Shown: one piece after another, positions 54,100 through 64,000 of the stretch | How the letters are laid out: the number at the start of each line of letters is the position of its first letter | Position numbering within the stretch: the first letter of the stretch is position 1 | Assembly: GCA_030278955.1 (NCBI GenBank) | Contig: JAOANR010000009.1 | Span: forward strand, 41,254,945 to 41,318,944 | DNA length: 64,000 nt | Direction: 5' to 3' | DNA from: Hygrophila difformis | Lineage: Eukaryota; Streptophyta; Magnoliopsida; Lamiales; Acanthaceae | Translations under genes and position numbers: made by a program | The notes under the pieces: model-generated | What the model saw: the letters and a program-made list of their open reading frames with translations, nothing else | What the model was told of the DNA's origin: nothing | Database searches by the model: none

Positions 54100-55205
54100 A
54101 GAGTTTATGAACGTCCGGGATCGTCTATTCGAAGGCGTGGCTTTCCGTCCACCGTTTCTCCTCTCCGTTCGTCGGGTTCTACGATCTAGATCCAATACGA
54201 GGTGTAGAAGAGAAAAGAAGGAGATTAGGATTCGTTTTCGAATCGTTTATTGAACAAGGATTGGATCGAGACTTACCACGACTATGGAGATCCTTGGAAT
54301 TTTCGTCCAACAGCGTTCGTCTTGGTTTCGTGCCTCCGACGACTCCGGATTTAGGGTTTCGAATGTGTAGAAAGTTGTAGGGTTTTGTAAAAGTATTCGG
54401 AGCTCCTAGGAGGTCTTATTTATAGATATCTAAGACCTAGGGCGTCCAAAATCTGACCCCAAGGGTCTTGGGTCGAGAGATGTTCAACCGAAAGTCGAAA
54501 AATCCGCGTTCGGGCGAGAGATTCACGCAACGGGCAAATCTGTCGCTTGGCACGGCCGTGGCGCGCTCTTCCCCTTGTGACTGCGCGGCCACCGCGCCGA
54601 ACTCGCCTAGGCTTCGGTCCGGGCGGGTCGTGCGATCCGTCGTGCTTTTCCTTCTCTCTTTCGGACTTCTATCCTTCTATGCTCCCGTTTTATGATCTTC
54701 GGGGTATCTTCGGGTTCCGATTTCCTATCTTAATTTTATTCGGATCTAAATTTACATTTGGACTCGGGTTATTGAGTCCATCGGTGTTGGGTTTCCGTGT
54801 AACCATTTATTCGATTAAATTGTCTTCGGATTCCGGGGTTTTCGGAACTTTGATCCCTTTTTAATTTAAATTCCATTTCTCATTTCCTCTACATTTATTT
54901 CTTTATTTATTATATTTATTTTATTTATTGTATTTATTTTATGTTGGAAAATTTCCTGGTATTACAATCTACCCTCCTTAAGAATCAACTTCGTCCTCGA
55001 AGTTGTGTTTCGGCTCTTCTCGTGCCAAAGTCTCTTTGTTGTTTTATTATTTTGTGACTGAACTTAGAATTAAAACTTCTAAGCTGCCTACGTACCCTGT
55101 GAAGGGATCAAGCCATAACGTAGTTCAAAACAATTTGAATATGTTTATTTATTCATTCGGAATACATATCGTCAAAAATAAATGTCTATCTTACGGGGTA
55201 TTACA

Positions 55206-55219
55206 TCCTCTCCCCCTTA
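55206..55219 (-). other. Polypurine tract, gypsy-4
   Basis: Element-sense TAAGGGGGAGAGGA abuts the LTR start TGTAATACC. Confidence 0.88.
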
Positions 55220-55225
55220 GGACTT

Positions 55226-55245
55226 CAGTTATGTCCCCATAACTG
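55226..55245 (-). other. Conserved 3' hairpin retained without pol, gypsy-4
   Basis: CAGTTAT/ATAACTG arms identical to those over the Gag-Pol stop of gypsy-1, -2 and -3. Here it lies just after the gag stop and encodes nothing. Confidence 0.8.
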
Positions 55246-55253
55246 CCTACTTA

Positions 55254-56318
55254 TTATTCTCTTCCTTGATCTCCTTGTTGAGGGTTTACCAATTCTATCC
55301 TCTTCTCAATCATCTCCTCACGAACATTACATTCTCTAATCATGTGGTCTTCCCCACCACATCTATAGCAAGTCCCACGCCTTGGGCATTCGCGCACCAG
55401 ATGGGCTTGGTGGCAGTGTGGGCAACGTGGTACGACTGTACGACGTATGCCATTTCTCCCATTATAGAAATCCTTATTCTCGTTCCTATCTTGTCTACCG
55501 TTATTGCTCCGATTCTTCTTCTCAAATCCTTGCGAGTCCTTGCTCGACTCCCCATTTTCCTTACGCTTCAGTTGCTGGACTCGATCAATTGCTACAGCTC
55601 GATCATAAACCGTCTGCAGGTTCGTGAATTGTCCTACTGCAAGTATCTCCCGGATACTAAGGTTCAGACCCATCTCGAATTTCTGAGCCTTGTCAGAGTC
55701 GGTTGGTACTATCCTCGTAGCAAATCGTACCAACTCCTTAAACCGGGTGTAATACTCCTGCACCGTCCGTCCCTCTTGCTTCAGTGATAAAAACTCTTCG
55801 TACATTGCCTCCTTGGTGCTCATGGGGTAGAATCGGTCCCTTAGATCCTCCTTAAGTTTAGTCCACGAATAAGCTTCTTCAGCTTCCTCTAAATTCCTCT
55901 GGAGGTCTTGCCAGCACTCATCGGCTTCGCCTCCTAAGTAGTAGGTTGCTACTCGTGTCTTTGCCTCATCAGGACATTTGATAGCATCCAAGAGCTTATC
56001 AAATGTACGGATCCACCCCTCTAGTTTGGCGGGATCCTCCTGCCCATCATAACGTGGTGGTTGATAGGGATTCACCAACGCTAGATAGTTGGTTTGGGCT
56101 ACGGGCGGAGTTACTGCTGCAGGTGTCCTATGCACCTCCACATTTCCTAATGCTACTAGGAATCCCTCTATCGTTTTTAAACGTGCTTCCATATTATTGG
56201 GCGCTTGAGGCACTTGCTCTCCTAGGTTCTGAGGACTTTCACTGTTGTTGGGCGTGTTGGAAAGGTTAGCGTCAGTGCCGTTTGGACTCACCTTCCTTGG
56301 TTTCCTCCTAGGCGTCAT
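55254..56318 (-). CDS. Gag protein, gypsy-4
   Basis: 354 codons starting MTPRRKPRKVSPNG. The gag core at about residues 85-235 contains [33 protein letters not shown] and [26 protein letters not shown]. Two zinc knuckles follow: CPHCHQAHLVREC and CYRCGGEDHMIREC. It ends IELVNPQQGDQGRE, where the gypsy-1 polyprotein would continue to protease. Intact from start to stop, so it can probably make capsid. Strong similarity to gypsy-1 and -2 Gag suggests co-assembly is possible. No accessory ORF precedes it, unlike the other elements. Confidence 0.93.
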   Translation of the reverse strand: MTPRRKPRKVSPNGTDANLSNTPNNSESPQNLGEQVPQAPNNMEARLKTIEGFLVALGNVEVHRTPAAVTPPVAQTNYLALVNPYQPPRYDGQEDPAKLEGWIRTFDKLLDAIKCPDEAKTRVATYYLGGEADECWQDLQRNLEEAEEAYSWTKLKEDLRDRFYPMSTKEAMYEEFLSLKQEGRTVQEYYTRFKELVRFATRIVPTDSDKAQKFEMGLNLSIREILAVGQFTNLQTVYDRAVAIDRVQQLKRKENGESSKDSQGFEKKNRSNNGRQDRNENKDFYNGRNGIRRTVVPRCPHCHQAHLVRECPRRGTCYRCGGEDHMIRECNVREEMIEKRIELVNPQQGDQGRE

Positions 56319-56933
56319 TTTCTGTTATAACGTGTATAGATTAGCTTATCTTGGTTTAGATAGATCTTCAAACAAGACGTTTCGTAAATTTCTAATTTCA
56401 ATTTTCGGATTTATTGTTTGGAAATCCAAACAAGATTTTTGGAATAGAGAGTGTTTAAAGACTTGATTTTTATTAGTCCACACAAGGAAATTTTCTAATT
56501 CGTACAAGGATAGGAATGGCTAAAGCCGAGAGTTGTTATGCTTAGGCGTGCGCTTAGATGAACGCGATCTAGAACTAAGGCAAGATCAGTCTCTAGTTAG
56601 CGTTTCTAATTCGATATCAAGTCCCTATGTTATCCAGTGCAAGCAAAAGACCTAGGTTAACTTCGCCAAGATTCTAAGTTAAAATTCGCAAAGATTCTAA
56701 GTTAAAGTTCGCCAAGATTCTAGGTTCTCTAAATAAAGGAAATGCAATATGCAAATGATGATCCCCCCCCCCCCCCAAAAATAATTTATGCACTATATAT
56801 ATATATTTTTCCATGGGTTTTAAAATAAAAATTTCTCCATGGAAATAATACTTTAAAATTAAAAATAATAGTCAAAATATTAATAATAGTTTAAAAATAA
56901 TAGTTTAAAAATAGCCGGGCTCTGATACCAACT
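56319..56933 (-). other. Gypsy-4 leader and PBS
   Basis: Contains the PBS (56919-56930, element sense TGGTATCAGAGC), a run of 14 C (56763-56776) and three copies of the GAACTTAGAATCTTGGCGAA-type repeat (about 56655-56730). After the repeat the sequence TTGCTTGCACTGG matches the bases before the gypsy-2 accessory ATG, but the ATG and the ORF are gone. Confidence 0.85.
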
Positions 56934-59927
56934 TGTAACACCCCGGTTTTTGGTCACCCAGGTCGGGGTGTCACTGCCACACCTCTCTAGCAAGACACGG
57001 TTTCTCCGAGCTCGCTAAAGAGATGCAAGGCTATGGTTTTTCAGAATTTAAAACATTCAAACAGCCCATTCATATATAATTTAAAAATAGTACATCAAAG
57101 TTGCAGCGAAATTTAATATTTACATATATAATGCAGCGGAATTTAAATATAGGGCCAACATGGCCTAATCACGGGTTAAACAAGCCCGTTCATGCAATTC
57201 ATATCTAAGACTAGAATAATAAAATAATATTTCCCCGAATATCCCGTGCATGCATATGATGATGCATATTCTTCATACCCTGTAGGAAAAAGAAATAAAA
57301 ATGGTTTGGTCAGCACTACGTGCTGAGTAAGTTAACACAAACATGATCATGAGCTTTCAAAGCCTTTAATTAGATTTAAAGAAAACATGTGCAGAATATC
57401 CATGATTAAATTTTATCCATCTAATAATAATTTAATTGCATAATTTAAAAGACAAGGGTTTCCATAGGATCATAATCCAACAACATGATAAAATAATCGC
57501 AAGACAAATTTAAAGGCACAATTTAAATAAAGGAAATATTCACGTATTTCAGGATTTCACTCTTCCTCTTTTGTTCGATATAATCTAGTATAATTTATTC
57601 TTGGGGAATCGAACCCGCAAGAAAACAGACAATCGCCCTTGGGGAATCGAACCCGCAAGAACTCACATACATCCTAGGGAATCGAACCCGTAGGAATCAA
57701 CATATATTCTGGGGAATCGAACCCGCAGAAAGAGACACCCTGGGGAATCGAACCCGCAAGGTTTGACACGGACATCCTGGGGAATCGAACCCGCAGGAGA
57801 ACATACAATCGCCCTTGGGGAATCGAACCCGCAAGAACTCAAACACACCCTGGGGAATCGAACCCGCAAGGTTTGACACAGATATCCTGGGGAATCGAAC
57901 CCGCAGGGACACGGACGCCCTTGGGGAATCGAACCCGCAAGGTCAAAACAAGTTTCACAAATTTCACAAGTTTTAACAAGATTTCAAGATTTGATTTCCG
58001 GTAACCACAGTTTACTCTAAAATTCATATAAAATAAGATTTAATTCCAAAAATTCTGAAATTTCACTACTGACTCTAATACAACTTTCGTGTTTTAACTT
58101 TTTCAATCCGAGATACCGAAATAGGTCAAAAACACCAATTTTCACAGAACCACAAGTCTGTCCGAATTTCGTATGTCACAGTGTAAAGATAATGAAATCT
58201 ACCATAGCAATTCAACTCCAAATTTGATGAAATTTTAAAGAGACCATACTAAGATGTTTATCTACAACTTTCATGTTCGGCAAAAGATCTAAATTGGCCT
58301 AGAACCCTAGTCAAAAACGTCATCAAGTTCTGACCTAAGTTCCGTCAAGAATTTCAAGATCCACATCCTAGCAGTTCGGTTTTGGGTGGATTTCATATGT
58401 CGAATCATCACGAAAAATTCTGAAATTTTACGGAGGTGTTCTTAACGCATAGATCTACAACTCTTATGTTCAATGCCAAGCCTAGATTGGTCTAGATCTA
58501 ATGTAGAAATCACCAACAAGTTCAAACTAAAGTTCTGTCACCATTCAAGATCTAAACCAAAGGCAGGTTTGTTCATGGTCATTTTTGGATATCAAAACAC
58601 GATGAAAAATTATGAAAATTTTACAGTAGATAGATCTATGTCTTAGACACGTTTTTCGTGTTTTAAGTTTTCCCGTTTGAGGTCGTTTTAAGGTTCGGAA
58701 AAATTAGACAAAACTGTTGCGCCGTTAGAAATCACATGTGGACAGATTTACGAAAGATTTGATTAAGTTTCTAGATTTAAATATTTTAACTACTCCCAAA
58801 ACCGTGTAAGCGTTAACTTACAGAGTTTATGAACGTCCGGGATCGTCTATTCGAAGGCGTGGCTTTCCGTCCACCGTTTCTCCTCTCCGTTCGTCGGGTT
58901 CTACGATCTAGATCCAATACGAGGTGTAGAAGAGAAAAGAAGGAGATTAGGATTCGTTTTCGAATCGTTTATTGAACAAGGATTGGATCGAGACTTACCA
59001 CGACTATGGAGATCCTTGGAATTTTCGTCCAACAGCGTTCGTCTTGGTTTCGTGCCTCCGACGACTCCGGATTTAGGGTTTCGAATGTGTAGAAAGTTGT
59101 AGGGTTTTGTAAAAGTATTCGGAGCTCCTAGGAGGTCTTATTTATAGATATCTAAGACCTAGGGCGTCCAAAATCTGACCCCAAGGGTCTTGGGTCGAGA
59201 GACGTTCAACCGAAAGTCGAAAAATCCGCGTTCGGGCGAGAGATTCACGCAACGGGCAAATCTGTCGCTTGGCGCAGCCGTGGCGCGCTCTTCCCCTTGT
59301 GACTGCACGGCCACCGCGCCGAACTCGCCTAGGCTTCGGTCCGGGCGGGTCGTGCGATCCGTCGTGCTTTTCCTTCTCTCTTTCGGACTTCTATCCTTCT
59401 ATGCTCCCGTTTTATGATCTTCGGGGTATCTTCGGGTTCCGATTTCCTATCTTAATTTTATTCGGATCTAAATTTACATTTGGACTCGGGTTATTGAGTC
59501 CATCGGTGTTGGGTTTCCGTGTAACCATTTATTCGATTAAATTGTCTTCGGATTCCGGGGTTTTCGGAACCTTGATCCCTTTTTAATTTAAATTCCATTT
59601 CTCATTTCCTCTACATTTATTTCTTTATTTATTATATTTATTTTATTTATTGTATTTATTTTATGTTGGAAAATTTCCGGGTATTACAATCTACCCTCCT
59701 TAAGAATCAACTTCGTCCTCGAAGTTGTGTTTCGGCTCTTCTCGTGCCAAAGTCTTTTTGTTGTTTTATTATTTTGTGACTGAACTTAGAATTAAAACTT
59801 CTAAGCTGCCTACGTACCCTGTGAAGGGATCAAGCCATAATGTAGTTCAAAACAATTTGAATATGTTTATTTATTCATTCGGAATACATATCGTCAAAAA
59901 TAAATGTCTATCTTACGGGGTATTACA
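56934..59927 (-). repeat. Gypsy-4 5' LTR
   Basis: 2994 bp pair of 52200-55205. Its own ten-copy T-arm-like array is at 57599-57942 and its TATA box is near 59139-59147. Followed by TSD ACTAA, after which gypsy-3 resumes. Confidence 0.94.
57599..57942 (-). repeat. Ten-copy T-arm-like hairpin array (gypsy-4 5' LTR)
   Basis: Same ten units as 52865-53208, with only a few single-base differences in the spacers. All ten B-box cores are unchanged. Confidence 0.9.
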
Positions 59928-59932
59928 ACTAA

Positions 59933-61798
59933 CGAGGCAGTCTCAAAGATAATGATAGTATGAAGATCGGCTCAGCCTAGTGAACGGGATTTTTCGAAAG
60001 TTCGTATTTCAAAGTTATCAAATGATCGATATCGCGTTTTCATAGTTCGAGTTTTCTCCAGTTCGAAAAATCCTATTCGAGGCAGTTTACGCCTTTCTTA
60101 ATTAAAAATTCGTCTTTTCACCAAAAATTCTGAAATTTTTACAGTAATTCAAAAACACACACACGAACAACTTTCATGTTTTAAGTTTTTGGAAATAAGG
60201 TTCCGAAGTGAGTCGAAATTCGAGTTCATTGCAAGGAATAATTTCTGTCTTAAAAACTGTTTTCGTCACAGGTTCGTGCAACGCCGATTAAAAATTCATT
60301 TCAAAACCAATCGATGCAAAATTTTTACAGTAACTACAAAACACGTTAAGGAACAACTTTCATGTTTTAAGAATTTGGAAATAATGAATTCTTGGTACTA
60401 AAAAATCGATCACAACTCACTGCATACTCGCGGGTTCCGAATAGGGTTTAAAACAGTTCTGAAAATTTGACCGATTGACATATCAAATGAACACCAAAAT
60501 CCGTGAAATTTTACATGCATAATCTAGACTCAATTATCTACAACTTTTGTTTAGGAATGCAAAGTTAAATCATTCGAAAAAGGGGTGAAAAACACGCATC
60601 AAGTTGAATATAGAAATCTGTCACAGTTTTAAAACGTTCGGGTCGACACAGAAAGTTTACGGCGTGATTTGGGATAGCAAAACTTAATGTCAACGGCTGT
60701 AATTTGGACACAAGATAGATAAAGGTGTTAGGAACAACTTTTATGTTGAAACGTTTTCGGTTTGAATTCCCGAAGGTTGAGTTTTAGGCGAGTCTTTGAA
60801 ATTGGACGAAAATAGGGTTTTTGAAAACCGATTTTTGTTACAAGCCTATATCTCGAGATTTAAACAACAAACAACCACGAAAATTTGTGAGTAAGGTTTT
60901 AACTTACTTAGTTAGAGAATAGGGTCGCTGGATTGGGTTTCCGGACATCCTAGGGTCACGACGAACGGCCAACTTCTCCGATCGCTTTTTGTTCGTTTTC
61001 CGACGGAAAATCGTAGTAAGGGAAAAGGGTTAGAATATGAGTTTCTGAGGTATATGGACAAATTATAACTTTGTACAATAGCTTACCAAGATTCTAGAAG
61101 TCAGGGGCTTGTCCCGGTCGTCCCGTCGTCGCCGGAATACTCGCCGGAAAGTGGTGTCGAAGGAGTTTTGAACTTGGAGAGGAAATTGAGGGAGGGTAGG
61201 AAATGTTTTCTGAAACTCTAGGGTTTGGGGCGCCCCTAGGGTATTCTTAAGCCTTCCCCAAGGCTGAGATCCGATTACCATCGAAGGGGGTGTTAATTTT
61301 GGCAAGAAAATCGCCATGGAAGGAAAGTTTACACCTCCTGCACCTCTGGCGCGCTGGTGACGCGCACATAGGCTTTTGTCCGCGCGGAGCACGCGTGGTC
61401 TGCCCTGGAGTCGCGACTCCTCCGTCCGCGCGGTGGCCGCGCGGCGGCGCGCGGAGAGCGCGGGCCGGCCGGTTCGGCCGTCCGCGTGTTCCGTCGGTCT
61501 TTCCTTGCTTTCCCCTATCGGTTTTCTACGTGTTAGCTCGATTCCTTGGGTCGTCTCCGGTTCGGAATCCTTTCCTTAAACTTGTTACGAGTCCGGCTTA
61601 TCACTCGCAACATTTCCGTGTCCTAATAGCCTAGTCTAAATTGGTTCCAACTCCCCCTATCGTCCTTGTGATCTATTTTGTGATTTATTTCGTGACTGAA
61701 CTTAGAAATTAGTTCCAAGCTGCCTACGTACCCTGTGAAGGGATCAAGTCATGACGGAGTTCAAAACAATTTGAATTTGTTTTTCCTCGGGTGTTACA
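59933..61798 (-). repeat. Gypsy-3 5' LTR, outer portion
   Basis: Continues the LTR interrupted at 52199; homologous to about 45567-47441. It includes the CG-rich palindromic stretch near 61425-61475 and frames that duplicate those of the other LTR and are not genes. Followed by TSD CTCGA. Confidence 0.93.
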
Positions 61799-61975
61799 CT
61801 CGAACTCGACTCGGGACTCGGTTCGGAAAAAAACTCGACTCGTACTCGAAAAATTCGAGTCTAGTCGAGTATTTAATCGAGTATCGAGCTCGAGCTCGAG
61901 TACAAGGTTACGATACTCGTCGAGTATCGAGTACTCGTCGAGTATCAAGTCGAGTCGAGTACTTGACTCGTTTTT
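61799..61975. repeat. CTCGA/GAGTCGAG subterminal array of the hAT-like element
   Basis: Dense, imperfect CTCGA, TCGAGT and GAGCTCGAG motifs in both orientations over 175 bp. A similar array is at 63933-63988. This fits subterminal transposase-binding repeats. Frames reading TRLGTRFG or SSSSS through it are low-complexity artefacts. Confidence 0.7.
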
Positions 61976-63222
61976 TTTAAAATTTTAAAATTTTCATATA
62001 TTTCATATTTTTAATACTCCTACTTTTATTTATTGTCCACTTTCATTTTGATACATTAATAAATTCATGTTTAAATTTAAAAATAAAATATAATTAATTA
62101 AAATAATTATTTAAATATAAATTAACAGAAAAATAAAATGAATACAATTAAAATAGATTAATAATATCATTATAGTTATAAATTTACAAAATAAATTTAA
62201 AATAACATAAGTTCTTAATATAATAAATTTATTTAGAAATTTGAAAAAAAAATTTTAATATTGAAGTATCTTATAAAAAATAAACTAAATTTATTAATTA
62301 AATAATAGAAAAATAAAAATAAATAAAAAAAGAAAAAAAATTAACTTTACAAACTAATAAAATTATACAATTAAATTAACAAAATAAAATAGAAGAAAAA
62401 ACTATATAAAATTCAATGAAATGAAAATAAAATAAAAATTAAATAAATAAATAAATTCAATAATTAGATTAAAAAATAATATAAATAATGTTAAAACATG
62501 ATATTATAAAATAAATTGATACCCGATATACGTAAAAAATGACATATAGTATTAAATATAAGAATAAAATAAAAATATCAATTAAACAACATATTATAAA
62601 TTTCAATAAATAAATAACATTGTATCTCATGTTGTGATTTGTGAATTACACAATTCGTTAACGAGTTCACCAAATCCACTCATGTTGTACATTTGAGCAT
62701 CAATAGATCATATTCAGCTAAGAATACACACTCTAGATGGAGTAGTGATGTTGTGGGATGAGCCTGGAGCAACAACAACCCCATGATAATACTGCACACA
62801 CTTTACTATTTTAATGTAATTAAATATCTTACACAAATATTGCAGTTACTTATAAACATGACACATTTCTACTAACATTTACTATTACATTCGACCTTTT
62901 TTCTTCATATTGTGACCTTTCCATGCTGTGTCTCAGGAACCTAAATCTGCACTATATAATCAAACTAATGCACTGAATATATGATGAATATTTATTGGCA
63001 TATACTCTAGTTGAGGTCAAATACATCCAACTTCCGAGCCTTGTACGTATTTTAAGTTTGGGAGATTTCAATTTAACCGGGGTACAATATTAACCAGAAA
63101 ACATCGAAAAAAGCACACCGATGTATAAAATCATTACCCCAATATAAGAGACATGTGGTTACAAAAAACCTAACTCAAATGTTGGTATTATGACGTGATA
63201 AGTGGTACCCGAATATTATTCA
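61976..63222. other. AT-rich transposon interior, no gene seen
   Basis: Extremely AT-rich from 61976 to 62600. At about 62645-62765 lies a diverged copy of the 127-bp unit duplicated at 63223 (shared TCTAGATGGAGTAGTGATGT). No coding frame. Confidence 0.55.
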
Positions 63223-63476
63223 TTACCCAATTCACTAACTAATTCAACAAATTCACTTATTTTATACATTTAGGTACTAATAAATCTTATTCGGCTAATA
63301 TATACCCACTCTAGATGGAGTAGTGATGTTGTGGGATGAACCCGGAGCCTTACCCAATTGACTAACTAATTCAACAAATTCACTTATTTTATACATTTAG
63401 GTACTAATAAATCTTATTCGGCTAATACATACCCACTCTAGATGGAGTAGTGATGTTGTGGGATGAACCCGGAGCC
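63223..63476. repeat. 127-bp tandem duplication
   Basis: Two nearly identical 127-bp units (63223-63349, 63350-63476), each running from TTACCCAATT to GATGAACCCGGAGCC, differing at about two positions. A third, diverged copy lies at about 62645-62765. Confidence 0.9.
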
Positions 63477-63659
63477 GGCAACCCTAAGACACGCTTTAAT
63501 ACTTGACTGTAATAAAATGTCTTACAAAAGTATTGAAGTTACTTTTAAATATGATGAAATTGTATTTAAATGTACTGTAATATTTAAGAAATGTATTGTA
63601 TTGAGTGCCAAATGAAAAAAAATTGAAAAATGAAAGATGTTATGCAACCAAACTAATTC

Positions 63660-63821
63660 AATCGCTGTTTCGGTCGCTAATTAGCTACTGAATGATTTTG
63701 GTTGCAAATTCGGTCGCTAACTAGATACTAAATTGTTTCGGTCGCAAATTCGGTCGCTTACTAGCTAATGAACGGTTTTGGTCGCAAATTCTGGTCGCTA
63801 TACTGAAATTTTCTTGTAGTG
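63660..63821. mobile_element. CACTA transposon terminus with subterminal repeats
   Basis: The right boundary TTTTCTTGTAGTG (ending 63821) is the complement of the CACTACAAGAAAA end typical of plant CACTA (En/Spm) elements. To its left are three or four imperfect repeats of about 45 bp containing TTCGGTCGCTAA and TTTTGGTCGCAAATT, the usual subterminal GCGACC-type arrays. The other terminus was not found, so the element's extent is unknown. Confidence 0.65.
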
Positions 63822-63932
63822 TAAATTTTACAATAACTAGTCAAATATTTATATATCAAATTGAATCAAGTTTTTATGTCATAGTTCCAAATTTTAAAAT
63901 CAACACAAAAAAAAAAAATTCAAGCTTGAACT

Positions 63933-63988
63933 ACTCGAGCTCGAGCTCGAACTCGGGCTCGAACTCGATGGTACTTGAGCTCGAGCTC
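63933..63988. repeat. Second CTCGAG array near window end
   Basis: CTCGAGCTCGAGCTCGAACT and similar motifs, the counterpart of 61799-61975, cut by the end of the window. Confidence 0.65.
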
Positions 63989-64000
63989 GAAAAAATGTAA

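Larger units (their letters stand above)
52200..55205 (-). repeat. Gypsy-4 3' LTR
   Basis: In element sense it starts TGTAATACCCCGTAAG and ends CCGGGGTGTTACA. It contains a second PPT-like block (about 54966-54978), TATA box near 54417-54425, leader-intron signals and the tenfold T-arm-like array (52865-53208). Much of its R-U5 part is similar to gypsy-2. Confidence 0.94.
52200..59927 (-). mobile_element. Gypsy-4: gag-only non-autonomous element (TR-GAG type)
   Basis: A 7.7 kb minus-strand element flanked by ACTAA (52195-52199 and 59928-59932), with LTRs of 3006 and 2994 bp that differ at about 20 positions plus a 13-bp deletion, by eye. The 1.73 kb interior holds PBS, leader, one gag ORF, the pol-stop hairpin without any pol, and a PPT. 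The layout fits terminal-repeat retrotransposons with a GAG domain. It depends on another element for protease, RT and integrase. Confidence 0.94.
44711..61798 (-). mobile_element. Gypsy-3: non-autonomous chromovirus derivative with antisense gene, hosts gypsy-4
   Basis: LTR-bounded element on the minus strand, flanked by CTCGA (44706-44710 and 61799-61803). The left (3') LTR is 44711-47441. The right (5') LTR is 51344-52199 plus 59933-61798, split by gypsy-4. The internal region is only 3.9 kb: a chromodomain remnant of pol, an unrelated plus-strand gene, the intact accessory coiled-coil ORF and a PBS. Gag, protease, reverse transcriptase, RNase H and integrase are absent, so mobility must depend on a relative such as gypsy-1. 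Confidence 0.93.
44681..64000. mobile_element. hAT-like transposon with CTCGA-rich ends, right end beyond window
   Basis: TAGGGGTGATTAACGAG at 44681 looks like a plant hAT terminus (TAGGGGTG type), followed by ACTACTCGA. The element is interrupted at 44711 by gypsy-3. It continues at 61799 with a dense array of CTCGA/GAGTCGAG motifs to about 61970, then AT-rich sequence. A second GAGCTCGAGCTCGAACTCG array at 63933-63988 is cut by the window edge. No transposase frame was seen. The right terminus and 8-bp TSD cannot be tested here. Confidence 0.5.

Noticed and set aside
61724..61988. Serine/arginine-rich frames across the gypsy-3 LTR end and CTCGA array
   Set aside because: Low-complexity translations of CTCGA repeats spanning an insertion boundary.

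Overview
This window is nuclear DNA from a flowering plant, probably a eudicot. It holds Stowaway-like MITEs, a plant tRNA-derived SINE, Helitron ends, a plant L1-type LINE with a zf-RVT domain and a fused RNase H, chromodomain Ty3/gypsy elements with 2.6-3.0 kb LTRs (Tekay/Del type), and fragments of plastid 16S rRNA and mitochondrial ccmFN. I cannot name the species. I recognise one ordinary host gene, a small SWIM plus RING zinc-finger protein at 6192-6914. Almost everything else is transposable elements nested inside each other, and target-site duplications (TSDs) fix most borders.

Layout. 1-6100: AT-rich spacer with organellar insertions, a Stowaway MITE, a 1.1 kb long inverted repeat, a composite Stowaway-like region holding a hAT-type MITE (8-bp TSD), and a SINE (12-bp TSD). 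6192-6914: the SWIM/RING gene. 7079-22954: a decayed Ty1/copia element (TSD GAATT). Gypsy-1 (9564-21303, TSD ATCAC) sits inside it; it is very young and carries an unbroken 1572-residue Gag-Pol frame. 23025-43088: a decayed LINE on the minus strand (15-bp TSD), split by gypsy-2 (28214-39357, TSD ACCTC), whose Gag-Pol has a frameshift and two stops. 43104-44680: spacer with a second copy of the SINE (14-bp TSD) and two Helitron 3' ends. From 44681 to beyond the window: a hAT-like transposon with CTCGA-rich ends. It is interrupted by gypsy-3 (44711-61798, minus strand, TSD CTCGA), which is in turn interrupted by gypsy-4 (52200-59927, minus strand, TSD ACTAA). A CACTA terminus lies at 63821.

The four gypsy elements form a related set with a division of parts. 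Gypsy-1 and gypsy-2 have LTR, PBS, a small coiled-coil accessory ORF, Gag-Pol with chromodomain, a terminal hairpin and a polypurine tract (PPT). Gypsy-3 has lost gag and nearly all of pol but keeps an intact accessory ORF. In place of the lost part it carries an antisense, apparently intron-containing gene for a 439-residue plant transposon-associated protein. Gypsy-4 has only gag (TR-GAG type). All four share a long LTR leader with matching splice-donor and splice-acceptor-like sites. They also share a small hairpin whose stem sequence differs between families while base pairing is kept, and a family-specific palindromic module at the same LTR position. In gypsy-4 this module is a tenfold array of T-arm-like hairpins, each with a perfect RNA polymerase III B-box. 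These shared cis-elements, the accessory ORF and the antisense gene are the best candidates for something undescribed.

All identifications come from reading the sequence and from knowledge of the families; no database search was possible. LTR divergence statements are counts by eye.
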